This document shows positions 10,601 to 20,562 of a stretch of 64,000 nucleotides of DNA, piece by piece. The translations under genes were made by a program, and so were the position numbers. The stretch covers positions 62,001-126,000 of the forward strand of contig JAMFSJ010000033.1 of NCBI GenBank assembly GCA_026225255.1, read 5' to 3'. The notes below the pieces were generated by a model. The model saw only the letters and a list, made by a program, of their open reading frames with translations, searched no databases and was not told where the DNA came from. Position 1 is the stretch's first letter. Each line of letters starts with the position of its first letter. Origin of the DNA: Methylacidimicrobium fagopyrum (GTDB taxonomy: Bacteria; Verrucomicrobiota; Verrucomicrobiia; Limisphaerales; UBA11358).

Positions 10601-13600
10601 TCAGTTTGTGGGCGCGAACTCGCCGTTCGTGGGCACAAATACCTTGACGCTCGGCACGAATACAGTCTGGGGTAACACCGGCCAATTGACTGTTGGCGTG
10701 ACGAATCAATGGCATTTCTACCTGATCACGAATACCGGCACCGCGGCAGATTTCACGAATGCCGTGTTCGCTACATTCAATGCCGTTAATCTCTCGGTCC
10801 CGCGCCTGGGCGTCTTTGAAGAAGCCGATCCCGCCAATGCCACGCGACCGGAAGCGGACATTGATATTTATGCCTCGACCGACGCTGGTTTGACGAATTT
10901 AAGTCCCGTGACGGTCTCTAACTGCTTGGCGGGTGTAGGTGATAACCACGCATCGATAGGGCAGGGAGGAACGGAGTTTGTTTACTTCGCCGATTCTGCG
11001 CCGGGCACCGTCTATTACGTCGGCGTGAAGTCGGAGGATCAAATGGCGTCCGAATATGCTTTCTTACCTTTGTTCACCGACACGCCGCTCAGCACCTTGG
11101 ATAAGAACGGGAATCAGGTGGTTAACGGACAATTACTGGCCGTGCCCATCCCGGATGGCACGCCCGCGCATCCCGGCATCACCAATGTCTTTGGGTTTGC
11201 GATCATGCAGATGACGGTGGAGAACGTGTCGGTCTTGAATTGGAACCAACACCAAAACTTCGGTGACTTGGTTGGGAGCCTCACTTTCGACGACACTTCG
11301 GTGGTGTTGAATACTCACGACGGCTACGGTAACACTTACAATAACACGAGCCCGGATACGGGGCCGTTGCTCTATGATGATTCGGCGCATCCGGCCGCAG
11401 TGAGCGGTATCCAGCCGCGTCATACCGACGGGCCGGGTAACTTGACCAGTTTTCGCACCAAGACGACTCCGGGCATGTTCATCTTGAACGAGATTGATAA
11501 CTCGCATACCCAGACCGGTCAGGTCAGTCAATTGACTATGACCATTCAGCCGCACCGCGATCTCTTGTTCCCCGGTGTGATCGTAGATGTTCCCCCGGGC
11601 GGCTGGTTTGTAGATTATATCACTGTGCCGCCGGGTTATACCAACTTGACGTTTTACGCGACGAATTTGCCGCCGACAATTCAGCCGGCGTTGCAAATGT
11701 ATGAACGATTTAACGCCGAGCCGACTTTGACGGGCTATGATCAACGAGCTGATTTGACGAATTGTATCGTCGGCACGTATCCTACGGGCTTGGAGCCGGG
11801 TAATTTGATTTCCGTCGGACCGCCGCTGGCGAGTGGTGATTACTTCATCGCGATTTACAATCCGAGCCTGACCGATGCGACCAACGTCTTCATTTCCGCC
11901 ACGTTAGGTGCTGATTCTACGGCTAACTTAAATTTCAATTATACTTCCACGGGTGCGCAATCTTTGTTGCCGGATGGCGTCACGGCCAACTCGACGATTT
12001 CCATGACCGCCACGCAACTAGTTCAATCGGTAAGCGTCGGGCTGGTCGTTCAGTCGTCGCAGATTTCTGATTACACCTTCACGCTCGTGAGCCCGACCGG
12101 TCAGCGCGTGTTGTTGATGGAAAATCGCGGTGGTAATAGCACGAACGGTGCGGGCACGACGTTTATTTATACGAATATTGTAAATGCCCCAGCCACTGGC
12201 AACGCGGATCCGAATACGAACTACTTGGCAGTTATGCCGGCCGGCGAATTGGTGCCGATCACTTATAACTTCTATGGCGTGCCGGATCAAATGACAGTTT
12301 ATGATGGAACCAATCCAGCAACTTTTTATCTCGGTTCACCGACCTTTCTTTATGACACCGGGATGACCAACACTCTGAACGGACCGGTGACGATCAATGT
12401 TAACTCCCAGCCGGGTTATACCAATATCACCATCATCATGAACCAGTTTGGCAATACCAACGGCATTGGCGGTGATAAGTGGGACTACACCGCCGGTGCG
12501 GCGATCACCAACTATTCCTATCTGGCTTTCACCGATGATACAAATCTGGCGAACGTGCCGATCAAATTCGCCGCCACGCCTTATGGGCTGACGGATGAAG
12601 GAACCAATTTCACCTTGTCCGACTTTGAGTTGGCGACCAATGGCATCTATCAAGGTTCCAATAATATTCCCGACGCCTTCGGTGGCTGGACGGTGCCGAC
12701 AAATCTGGTGACTTATACCACGGTAGTGAACGTGACGAATAGCCAATTTCAAACGATCACCAACACTTTGATCCTGACGAATAATCGCGTCAGTGTCGTC
12801 ACCGATCCCGCGAACTCTTTGGGTGACCATGTGGGCAGCAATTATCTCGCGCTCGCCGACGGCACGATCACGCGTTCGATCCCGACGATTCCGGGACGGA
12901 TTTACAACGTCACCTATTGGTCCCGTGGTCCGGGTATTGCCAGCTGGTGGCGCGGCGAAGGTAATGCCAGCGATAGTTCCGATCCCGAAAAAAATGGCAA
13001 CAACGGCACTTTGGTCGGACGCTTTAATTTCCCGGCGGGCGAAGTGGGTCAAGCTTTCCAGTTTGAAGATGGCGGCAACGAATTCGATTTTGCCGGCACG
13101 AATACTTACGTTCAAATTCCGCAAAGTCCTTCACTGGACGTCGGCAAAGCGGGTGGCTTTACCGTCGAAGGTTGGATTAATCCGACGAACCTCGCGCAGC
13201 CGCAGCCGGTGCTCGAATGGCTCGCGCAGGTGCCGACAAATTCCGCCGTCACGAACCTGGTCATCAAAGCCGGGCCGTATTGGAACCCGGCTACCAGCCA
13301 CTATTATTACATGCTCGGCTCGACGGATTGGGTCACCTCCGAACAATGGGCGGTCGCCCTTGGCGGCCACCTGGCCACCGTTGATACGGCGAACGAGCAG
13401 AATTGGGTATTCGATAATTTCGCCAGCTACGGCGGTTTCAATCATAACCTGTGGCTTGGTTTAACCAATACCGCGAGCGCGACGCAACCGTTCATCTGGT
13501 CGAGCGGCTTGACTAACATTACTTACACCAACTGGGTTACTGGCCAGCCATTAAATCCGGATGGTAATCATAATTACACCGGTATGTTGGGTGAAACCAA

Positions 13601-16600
13601 TTTGCATGCCGGCCTGTGGGTGCTCGCTACGACGAACGGATTTATCTCCGGTTCGGCCACGACGAATAAGTTCTATGGCGTGGTGGAAGTGAATAATATC
13701 CAGACCAACGGCGTGCAATTTTGGATCTCGGTCACGAATACGCCGGGCACGACGAACGCAGCGTTCGTCAACAGCAATGGTTGTCTCTACGCGAACATCA
13801 TTGATACGAACTATGTTTCGCACGAAATTTTCTCCGCCCCCGGCTTGCTCCAAAGCAACGTCTATCAACACGTCGCCCTGACGTATGACACAAACAGCGG
13901 CATCGCTATGCTGTATCTCAACGGCACCAATGTGGCCACGACGAACTTTGGCGCGCCATTTGTGCCGAAGACGGATGGCGATGTGCTGCTCGGTCGCGAC
14001 ATGAGTCCGAATACCAATAACTATTATGGTGGTTTGATGGATGAAATGAGCATCTATCGCCGCCCGCTTTCCGGTTCGGAAATCGAGGCAATCTATCAAG
14101 TCTCCGCGTTCGCCACCAATGGAACGACCGGGAAGTTTGATCCGACCATTACGCCGGCCGTTGGCTTGTCCGAAGCGGCCGTTATTTTTGGCACCACGAG
14201 CAATGTTATCTATGGCCTGAACAATCAATGGGAGCAAAACAGTTATACCTTCACCGCGTCGAGCAATTCCATGCCGTTGCGGATCACGGGTCTGGAACCC
14301 GGCATTTTGCTGGATAACTTTGCGGTCGCCCAAGCCCCGTTGACCAATCTCTATTACTTGCCGGAACAAACGCTGGCCGCATTGACCGGCACTTCCGCGC
14401 TCGGTGATTGGTCGTTGCAAGTCTGGGACAATCTCAATAACGCCGCCGTTACCAACTTATCGCAGTTATTAAGTTGGCAATTATCCTTTATCTTGGAGTC
14501 CAATTCGCCGGTCGCCGCCTCGTTGCCGCCCGAGGCGCCCGTGAGCAGCACAGTCCCTGCCGGTCAAACGGTTTATTACTATGTGCCGGTGCCGAGTTGG
14601 GCGCACTTCGCGACGAACATTCTCGTTTCATCCAGTGTGCCCGTGGACTTACTCTTTAATCCAACGAATCTGCCGTCAGCCTCCAATCCGGGCAACCCCG
14701 GCGACCAGACATTGTTGACCGCTTCAACCCGTGGCGCTTCAACCGCCATCACGGTCAACACGAATCTGCCCTTTACGGCGCAAAGTCAGGCTTATCAATC
14801 CTACTATCTCGGCGTCAGAAACCCCGGTCCGAACGCTGCCGCGGTGGTCTTGCAAGTAAACTATGACCTCACAGCGCTGACCAATAGCGCTCCTTTCACC
14901 ACCTTGTTGAACACGAATGATTCGGTTCGTTATTACACCTTCAACGTTTCATCGAACGCTTATGAAGCGACCTTCCAGTTGTTGAAGTTGAGCGGTAATG
15001 CCGACCTCGTCGTCAGTAAAGGCACGCCGTTGCCGACGTTGACGAACTCCGCTTACGGTAGTTTCAACGTGAGTAATTTGGATGAAAGCATCTATGTCCT
15101 GACGAATTCATCGCCCGTGCCACTCTCCGCGGGAACGTGGTATCTCGGGGTCGTCAAGCGCGACAGCGGCGTGGTGAATTATAGCGTCTTGGCTAAAGAA
15201 CTTGATTACACGAGCGGCCCGATTACCAACTCTATTTCGATCATTCCGCTGACCAACGGCGTGCCGTTTAATTATACGGCGGTTCCGGGCGCGGCATTGA
15301 CGAATTTCTTCGTCTTCCACGCCACCAACTCGACGCCCACAAACCTGATCCAAGGTGTCCGTTTTGAAGTGTATAACCTGACCGGCAATGGCGACTTAGT
15401 AGTGCAGACCAATGCCCTGCCGCTCTCGCCGCCGTTCTTCCAGACGAGCCAAAACCCGCGCCGTTCGCCCGAGTTGGTGCTTGTTTATACGAATAGTGCG
15501 CTCACGAATCTGGCGGCGGACTGGTATCTCGGCGTGCCGAATAATGAGATAACTAATATTAATTACACCATCGTCGCGGTGATTGAGACGAATAGCTATT
15601 TCCCTGCCTTCCCCGGTGCCGCGGGTGCCGGCGGTGGTGCCGTGGGTGGACGTTTCGGCACAGTGTATCACGTCACGACTACGGCGGATTCCGGCCCGGG
15701 CAGTTTGCGCGCCACCGTCTCGGTCACTAACCGCACGGTCGTCTTCGACGTGAACGGCACAATTCAACTGGCTTCGCCGCTGGTCATCACGAACTCCTAT
15801 CTCACCATCGCCGGCCAGACCGCGCCGGGCGGCGGCATCACGGTGGCGGGCGGCGTGACTACCGTGTCCAGCGCACATGACGTGGTCATCCGCGACGTGC
15901 GCTTCCGGCAGGGTGGAAATAGCCTGGCAGTTGTTTGGGCTAATGGCTTTGAAAGCACCAATCAAAGCACTACTTACCCTGCTGGAAATCATATAGCTGG
16001 GTGGTTGGTTGACTTTGGTTCGTCGGATTGGTTTGTCACTGGGTTTGATGGTTTTCCATCTTATCAAGGGAACAATTTTGTTGATCTGGATGGCAGTAGT
16101 GCCGGTGGAATTTCTACAAATATCCCCACTGTTTCAGGGGTGGCCTATACCTTGAATTTTGCCTATACGAGAAATCCTGGATTGGGTTCCATTCCCGCGC
16201 CGCGAGCCCAGGTTCTTATTAACGGCAATGCGTTGGCGACTGTGACCGCGAATTTTGCCAACTCTGCTGCGAATCCCGAATGGCAAACAACTTCTTTTGT
16301 GTTTACGGCAACTTCGCCTTCTACAATGCTGGCTTTTCATTCCCTAGATCCTGCGAATAATATAGCGGGAGTCTATTTGGATTCAGTAAGTTTATCGGCA
16401 GCAGTCGGTGATTCCTTCCAGTTCTTGAACGCGTCCAATGTCATTGCTGATCACGTTTCGGCTTCGTGGAGTGCGAACAATCTGCTGTCCGTGCTGGGTT
16501 CAACCAATGTCACGGTGCAGTGGTCGATCATGGCCGACAGCTTGCTGAATACGAATAATCCACTCGGTTTTGGATCGCTCGTGCGCGGTGGTTCTGGTGC

Positions 16601-17039
16601 GATCAGCCTGCATCACAATCTTTATGCAGATAATTATAACGCCAGTCCGAGCTTGGGCGATAATATCAGTTTGGATTTCGTCAATAACGTCATCTACAAC
16701 TGGGGTATTCAGTCCGGATTCTCCATCACGAATGATAATTTGACGGCTTATCCGAACGGGGTCACGAACCAGCTAAATTATGTGGCGAACTATCTGATCG
16801 CGGGACCAGATACGGCGTATTATGCGACGAATCTGAATATCACCAACATCGCGTTCGTCGGCAGCTCAACGAATACTTGGATCTTCCAAACCAATAACTT
16901 CATTGATAGCAACACCAACGGTATTCTTGACGGTGCGAACACGCAGTGGGCGATGTTCACCAACCAATACACTCCGTTTGCTCAACCGTTCGCGTTGTTG
17001 CAAGTGCCGACGGATGAAGCTTTCCTCGCCTATGAATAG
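7656..17039 (+). CDS. Giant secreted subtilase (S8) with C-type lectin, LamG and pectate-lyase-like domains; ends at an in-frame TAG
   Basis: A 3127-residue exported protein. Order: signal or membrane helix (about 5-24); propeptide-like region; S8 protease domain with Asp298 (NDTGID), His338 (GHGTF) and Ser710 (GTSMA). An extra domain of some 130 residues sits just before the catalytic Ser. Next come P-domain-like beta regions (about 1150-1500), a LamG domain (about 1760-2150) carrying a nested C-type lectin-like domain (about 1870-2015), another P-domain-like stretch ending near 2280, and a pectate-lyase-type beta-helix from about 2665. The helix begins TTTADSGPGSLRATV and is itself split by a foreign domain at about 2755-2915. 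The TAG at 17037 falls inside this last domain, and the same frame resumes at once, so the gene is probably a nonsense-interrupted form of a ~4240-residue protein. All three catalytic residues of the protease are present. Confidence 0.8.
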   Translation: MRRKIWISIAACLLLVTAAWLLWPRGNGAVPKASAPASPVAAVAPATNTVVAAKKASQLATGTNRFAFRLSNTKASLVQLTHNAHAVLLQNAFLDTSLSLTGLDIPAKLKSNGHPGAYIVQARGPIDAAFRTLLSAVGAQVVSYIPNNAYLVNASAGSASVLSGNALVQAVLPYEPYYKLQPSLLGLVVEDQPLPPGTGLTLGLFGLNGMTPEQVLPANLFHIASVSQSPFGPIVSGVALGSLATLAQNPYIQVMEVTHQRRSANDLARVALGISTDTLTPTNYLNLTGKNVMVEVNDTGIDPLHPDFSVSGSASNAPSGGSRVFGDSPQSLLDTIGHGTFVAGIIAGNGAESLTLTNPPQGSVTNADLRGKAPQATLFSVGGIAGGHDPLAISDYYLQAAPALTNALISNNSWVYGGDFDYDLASASYDAATRDALPFRTGSQPVLFVFAAGNDGGGDDDGSGGSADTIHSPGTAKNVITVGALEQPRGITNIVTDAQTNSSAIWEPATDSSSQVASYSSRGNVGINTEGPFGRFKPDVVAPGSFVVSTTSENWDTNAYYSPTNTASTDYTFQLAATNALNNYNVSVPPNTVGVTITITTNQLSPTPFPTLLLYAQLVGNPDPVGAPGSIDITSANNKITIPPGGGAITIASIQNNGFQFAVANTNALVVNYDLTVTITTTNDLGDYYSVLEGLNDTLAPWYHYESGTSMATPAVSGVLALIQDYFTNTLQLTPSPALLKAMLINGSRSVGGYSYAITNGNNFEGWGLPSIINSLPLTSGAQPFTPSKLTGATSPLFFVDQSPTNALATGASHTYIIHVDTNPNDFAQYLNLQATLVWTDPPGDPNAAIKLVNNLDLVITNLDAPTNIYFGNDIQPSLGYNLPWNTNAPPNLDTINNVENIILPPLLAGNYSVTVIGREVNVNAVTAQASDVVQDFALVVSVGEGEVPGAITSVDDSGATINPTAGQQITVVTTTNSPLFNQFVGANSPFVGTNTLTLGTNTVWGNTGQLTVGVTNQWHFYLITNTGTAADFTNAVFATFNAVNLSVPRLGVFEEADPANATRPEADIDIYASTDAGLTNLSPVTVSNCLAGVGDNHASIGQGGTEFVYFADSAPGTVYYVGVKSEDQMASEYAFLPLFTDTPLSTLDKNGNQVVNGQLLAVPIPDGTPAHPGITNVFGFAIMQMTVENVSVLNWNQHQNFGDLVGSLTFDDTSVVLNTHDGYGNTYNNTSPDTGPLLYDDSAHPAAVSGIQPRHTDGPGNLTSFRTKTTPGMFILNEIDNSHTQTGQVSQLTMTIQPHRDLLFPGVIVDVPPGGWFVDYITVPPGYTNLTFYATNLPPTIQPALQMYERFNAEPTLTGYDQRADLTNCIVGTYPTGLEPGNLISVGPPLASGDYFIAIYNPSLTDATNVFISATLGADSTANLNFNYTSTGAQSLLPDGVTANSTISMTATQLVQSVSVGLVVQSSQISDYTFTLVSPTGQRVLLMENRGGNSTNGAGTTFIYTNIVNAPATGNADPNTNYLAVMPAGELVPITYNFYGVPDQMTVYDGTNPATFYLGSPTFLYDTGMTNTLNGPVTINVNSQPGYTNITIIMNQFGNTNGIGGDKWDYTAGAAITNYSYLAFTDDTNLANVPIKFAATPYGLTDEGTNFTLSDFELATNGIYQGSNNIPDAFGGWTVPTNLVTYTTVVNVTNSQFQTITNTLILTNNRVSVVTDPANSLGDHVGSNYLALADGTITRSIPTIPGRIYNVTYWSRGPGIASWWRGEGNASDSSDPEKNGNNGTLVGRFNFPAGEVGQAFQFEDGGNEFDFAGTNTYVQIPQSPSLDVGKAGGFTVEGWINPTNLAQPQPVLEWLAQVPTNSAVTNLVIKAGPYWNPATSHYYYMLGSTDWVTSEQWAVALGGHLATVDTANEQNWVFDNFASYGGFNHNLWLGLTNTASATQPFIWSSGLTNITYTNWVTGQPLNPDGNHNYTGMLGETNLHAGLWVLATTNGFISGSATTNKFYGVVEVNNIQTNGVQFWISVTNTPGTTNAAFVNSNGCLYANIIDTNYVSHEIFSAPGLLQSNVYQHVALTYDTNSGIAMLYLNGTNVATTNFGAPFVPKTDGDVLLGRDMSPNTNNYYGGLMDEMSIYRRPLSGSEIEAIYQVSAFATNGTTGKFDPTITPAVGLSEAAVIFGTTSNVIYGLNNQWEQNSYTFTASSNSMPLRITGLEPGILLDNFAVAQAPLTNLYYLPEQTLAALTGTSALGDWSLQVWDNLNNAAVTNLSQLLSWQLSFILESNSPVAASLPPEAPVSSTVPAGQTVYYYVPVPSWAHFATNILVSSSVPVDLLFNPTNLPSASNPGNPGDQTLLTASTRGASTAITVNTNLPFTAQSQAYQSYYLGVRNPGPNAAAVVLQVNYDLTALTNSAPFTTLLNTNDSVRYYTFNVSSNAYEATFQLLKLSGNADLVVSKGTPLPTLTNSAYGSFNVSNLDESIYVLTNSSPVPLSAGTWYLGVVKRDSGVVNYSVLAKELDYTSGPITNSISIIPLTNGVPFNYTAVPGAALTNFFVFHATNSTPTNLIQGVRFEVYNLTGNGDLVVQTNALPLSPPFFQTSQNPRRSPELVLVYTNSALTNLAADWYLGVPNNEITNINYTIVAVIETNSYFPAFPGAAGAGGGAVGGRFGTVYHVTTTADSGPGSLRATVSVTNRTVVFDVNGTIQLASPLVITNSYLTIAGQTAPGGGITVAGGVTTVSSAHDVVIRDVRFRQGGNSLAVVWANGFESTNQSTTYPAGNHIAGWLVDFGSSDWFVTGFDGFPSYQGNNFVDLDGSSAGGISTNIPTVSGVAYTLNFAYTRNPGLGSIPAPRAQVLINGNALATVTANFANSAANPEWQTTSFVFTATSPSTMLAFHSLDPANNIAGVYLDSVSLSAAVGDSFQFLNASNVIADHVSASWSANNLLSVLGSTNVTVQWSIMADSLLNTNNPLGFGSLVRGGSGAISLHHNLYADNYNASPSLGDNISLDFVNNVIYNWGIQSGFSITNDNLTAYPNGVTNQLNYVANYLIAGPDTAYYATNLNITNIAFVGSSTNTWIFQTNNFIDSNTNGILDGANTQWAMFTNQYTPFAQPFALLQVPTDEAFLAYE

Positions 17040-17042
17040 GTT

Positions 17043-20000
17043 ATGGATTTTGCCGGCGTCAATTCAGGCTTCCGCGACTCGGTGGATACGGATATCGCTT
17101 ACAAAATCCGCGTCCAGACCGGTCGGATTATTTCTACACCTGCGTCTGACATGGTCGCTTGGTGGAAGGCTGAAGGTAATACGCTTGATAGTGTTGGCGG
17201 TAACAACGGTATTAACCAAAACGTCACTTACACAAATGGCGTGGTGGGTCAGGCCTTTAATTTTAATGGTAGCGCCAGCAGCTATATCTCGGTTCCGGCC
17301 TCCACGAATTTGAATATTGGAGCGACTGGAAGTGGGATTACAATTGAAGGTTGGATCAATCCAAACTATTCAGCAGCACAGGATTTGCCAATTGTAGAAT
17401 GGGATTCTGCCTCTACTGATGGGGTGCAGTTATGGGCCGAGACATCCTATAGGCTTTACATGAACCTTAAGGATACCGCAGGCAATGCTCATACATTGTT
17501 TTCGCCTAACAATTTAATCAATACCAACACGTGGCAACATGTGGCTGGAACCTACAATAAGAACACTGGCATAGCGGCTCTTTATATTAATGGTGTTGCC
17601 GTTGCGTCGACGAATTTTGGCAATATTACGCCCCAGACCACTTATTCACTACTAAACATCGGCAGAAGGACGGGCCAGCCCATTGGTCTAAATCAGACTT
17701 ATCATGGGAAAATGGACGAAATCAGTCTTTATAACCGCGCGCGTACTCCCGGTGAAATCACTGCTGTTTATACCGCCAGTCATGCTGGAAAATTCCAGAC
17801 TCAAACTGGCGTGTTGTTCCAAGACACGGACCAAGACGGTATCCCGGATTTCTGGGAAAAAATGTTTGGCTCCGATCGGTTCACGCCGGATAGCACGCAA
17901 TTAAGCAATCTCGGCGATGGTTATACTTATCTGGAAGAATATAACAATTGGCTCGCGGGCCCGCACCTGTTGACCGTCACAAATACACCCGCAGGTGTAG
18001 ACTTAATGCAGATTTTTGGCAATACGGGCAACTTGAGCTTCTCGGTGAGTAATGCCGTTTCCGGCTCCGTATTTCTGACGAATATTTTAGGTTCGGTGAC
18101 GAACTCTGGGCCGTGGAGCAATAGCATTGCTATCTTTACGCCGACGAATGCGTTTAGCGGCATGGCTTCATTTGATGTGTATGTCACGAACACCCAAACG
18201 GTCGCTTACTTTGGCCCGGTGACGGTGAAAGTGGCCGTCAGTGGGACTCCCATCGCCATCAATAGCAACACGCCGCCAGTGATCATCACCTTGACGAATG
18301 CGGTCGCTTACGCCAATACCAATTTCGGCGGTTCGGATTATTACAAGATCACGGTGACGAACAGTGTGTCCGGCAGCAATGCCATCGCGGCTTTGTTCAG
18401 TGTGACGAATGCCACCGGCCCGGTTGTATTGGTCGCGCGCTACGGACTACCCTTGCCGTCGCTGTCTAGTTACGATTACATCAGCACCAATTCTTGGTTG
18501 ACCAGTGAGAACATATTTGTGACCACTAATTCCACGCCGGTAGCTCTGGCGAATGGTGATTGGTATCTGGCGGTGGTCAATGTTGCGGGATCTAATGTCA
18601 CTTACTCAGTCAAGGCTACCATTTATTATAGCCTCGTGCCGCCGGTATTTATTTTCCCGACGAATAATATGGCTACGAACATCGTGGAAACTTTCCCGTT
18701 CTCGATGACGTGTGTGGCCGTGGATTCTAATACCCCGCCGCTGCCGTTGACCTTTACCTTATTGAACCAGCCGACCAATGTCTTCGGGGCAACCAATGTT
18801 ATGACCATTGATCCGACGACCGGTGTGCTCAACTGGACGCCGAACGAAGCGCAAGGGCCGTCCACGAATGTGATCCAAATCAGCGTGTCCAATGGCTCCT
18901 TCACCGTCACCAACAGCTTTACGATCAATGTGCTGGAATCCAATACGCCGCCGTTCTGGCTGCCCGGAGTTCCGGCGCAAACCAATTATGTGATCGCGGT
19001 GTCAAACCTGCTTACCGTGATGAATACGGCGACCGATACCGACATTCCCATTAACCCGCTAACTTATACGCTTGCCGTTTCACCATCGGCAACCAACGCC
19101 GTAATTGATACGAATACCGGCATCATTACCTGGACGCCGACTTTGGCGCAGGCGGGGACAAATTATGTCTTCACGACAATTGTTACGGATACGAACCAAT
19201 GGGCGTCGGTCGGAGGTAACTCATTAAGCGCGACGAATACCATTTATGTCACCGTGCTCCAACCGAATTTAATCGCGGGTCAACCGCAGACAAATACCGT
19301 TGCCGCCGGTGGCATCAGTTGGTTCCAAGTCAATGTGCCGACCAATGCCATCGCGGCGACAAACTGGTTGCTCTTCGCAACGAACCTGCCGGTGAATGTC
19401 TGGTTCAGCACCAACGTGCCGCCGACAACGACAACCGCCAGCGACGTGGATTTGATTCCCAACGCAATGAATGGGTTTAGTGTGTTAACCACCAATACCT
19501 CGCCGACGAATATTATTGCGGGTGAAATTTATTTCCTCGGTGTGCAAAATCCCAATGGCGTGGCGGTTACTTTTGGGCTGCAAGTGGATTTTGCCTTCAG
19601 TGTGCCGCCAATCACTAATGCAGTTTCTATCAGCAGCATTATCTACACAAATATCAGCGGCACGAATGGCTTCTGGCTGACGTGGTTCGCCCCGAGCAAT
19701 GAACTGTTCCAAGTGCAATGGACGACTAGCCTCGCGCCCGCAAATTGGAGTAACTTCAATCAAGTTGTTAGTTATAATCCTGCTGCCGTGCCGGTCAGCC
19801 CGACGAACGCGCGGTTCAACTTCTTTGATAACGGCACGCAGACCGGCGGCTTCGGCCCGACGCGTTACTATCGGTTAAATTTGTTAAGCAGCGGTGCGGC
19901 TGGTCTCACGTTGCCATCGCTACCGACCAACGTCGTGGCCGGTGCCGGCGTGGCTTTGACGGTGACGAATACGGCCACAGATTCTAATCCGAGCGTGACA

Positions 20001-20390
20001 CTCCATTATACCTTGGTGACATTACCGACGAACAATGCCGCGATCAGCAATGGCTTTATTACTTGGACGCCACCGGCCACGACGACGAACCAGACCTTTG
20101 CGTTTACCACCGTCGTTACGGACGGCACATTGAGTGCAACCAATAGTTTTAATGTATTTGTCGCCTCCATTCCGAGCATCAGCCACGCAATTATCACGTC
20201 GAATGGCGTCAGCTTCCAATGGCTCGCGGGGACGAATCAACAATTCAAAGTTCAATGGACGACGAACCTCGCGGCACCAGTTTGGATGACGTTCCCGGGC
20301 ATCATCACTTCGACCAATGGCACTTTCAACTTTACGGATACCAATGCGGCGATGGTGATGAAATTCTACGAACTGATTTTGCAGCCATAG
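17043..20390 (+). CDS. 3' part of the interrupted giant surface gene: LamG, Ca-binding and cadherin/Ig-like domains
   Basis: This frame is the same as that of the upstream giant gene and begins one codon after its TAG. Its first 40 residues (VMDFAGVNSGF...DSVDTDIAYKI) look like the missing C-terminal end of a pectate-lyase-type beta-helix, not like a new N-terminus, and there is no signal peptide. Next come a LamG domain (about 38-245), an EF-hand or thrombospondin-like calcium motif DTDQDGIPDFWE (near residue 261), and several beta-sandwich repeats of the putative Ig/cadherin type with NTPP and TWTP motifs. The last segment repeats a module of about 70 residues (QVQWTTSLAPANW and KVQWTTNLAAPVW). 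With no independent signal for export, translation from the ATG at 17043 would probably be useless; read-through or a past mutation is more likely. Confidence 0.7.
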   Translation: MDFAGVNSGFRDSVDTDIAYKIRVQTGRIISTPASDMVAWWKAEGNTLDSVGGNNGINQNVTYTNGVVGQAFNFNGSASSYISVPASTNLNIGATGSGITIEGWINPNYSAAQDLPIVEWDSASTDGVQLWAETSYRLYMNLKDTAGNAHTLFSPNNLINTNTWQHVAGTYNKNTGIAALYINGVAVASTNFGNITPQTTYSLLNIGRRTGQPIGLNQTYHGKMDEISLYNRARTPGEITAVYTASHAGKFQTQTGVLFQDTDQDGIPDFWEKMFGSDRFTPDSTQLSNLGDGYTYLEEYNNWLAGPHLLTVTNTPAGVDLMQIFGNTGNLSFSVSNAVSGSVFLTNILGSVTNSGPWSNSIAIFTPTNAFSGMASFDVYVTNTQTVAYFGPVTVKVAVSGTPIAINSNTPPVIITLTNAVAYANTNFGGSDYYKITVTNSVSGSNAIAALFSVTNATGPVVLVARYGLPLPSLSSYDYISTNSWLTSENIFVTTNSTPVALANGDWYLAVVNVAGSNVTYSVKATIYYSLVPPVFIFPTNNMATNIVETFPFSMTCVAVDSNTPPLPLTFTLLNQPTNVFGATNVMTIDPTTGVLNWTPNEAQGPSTNVIQISVSNGSFTVTNSFTINVLESNTPPFWLPGVPAQTNYVIAVSNLLTVMNTATDTDIPINPLTYTLAVSPSATNAVIDTNTGIITWTPTLAQAGTNYVFTTIVTDTNQWASVGGNSLSATNTIYVTVLQPNLIAGQPQTNTVAAGGISWFQVNVPTNAIAATNWLLFATNLPVNVWFSTNVPPTTTTASDVDLIPNAMNGFSVLTTNTSPTNIIAGEIYFLGVQNPNGVAVTFGLQVDFAFSVPPITNAVSISSIIYTNISGTNGFWLTWFAPSNELFQVQWTTSLAPANWSNFNQVVSYNPAAVPVSPTNARFNFFDNGTQTGGFGPTRYYRLNLLSSGAAGLTLPSLPTNVVAGAGVALTVTNTATDSNPSVTLHYTLVTLPTNNAAISNGFITWTPPATTTNQTFAFTTVVTDGTLSATNSFNVFVASIPSISHAIITSNGVSFQWLAGTNQQFKVQWTTNLAAPVWMTFPGIITSTNGTFNFTDTNAAMVMKFYELILQP

Positions 20391-20423
20391 GAGGCGGGTT
20401 TGGGATTGCTGAAACGATAATCT

Positions 20424-20449
20424 AGGGACGCCACATCGGCGTCCCTTTT
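20424..20449 (+). terminator. Intrinsic terminator after the giant gene
   Basis: AGGGACGCC and GGCGTCCCT form a perfect 9-bp stem with a 5-base loop, followed by TTT, 33 bases after the stop codon. It is well placed to end the transcript of the giant surface gene. The opposite-strand gene ending at 20563 could also use it only weakly. The remaining bases up to 20562 show nothing. Confidence 0.75.
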
Positions 20450-20562
20450 GGTAGACTAAGAGTGCTTCATAAAAAATGTAGCGTCGGTTAAGCGCGAGTA
20501 GGGACGGGGCGCCGCGCGATGTCTCTTCCCCTTCGGACAGTGCTGCTGATTAGGGAATGGTT

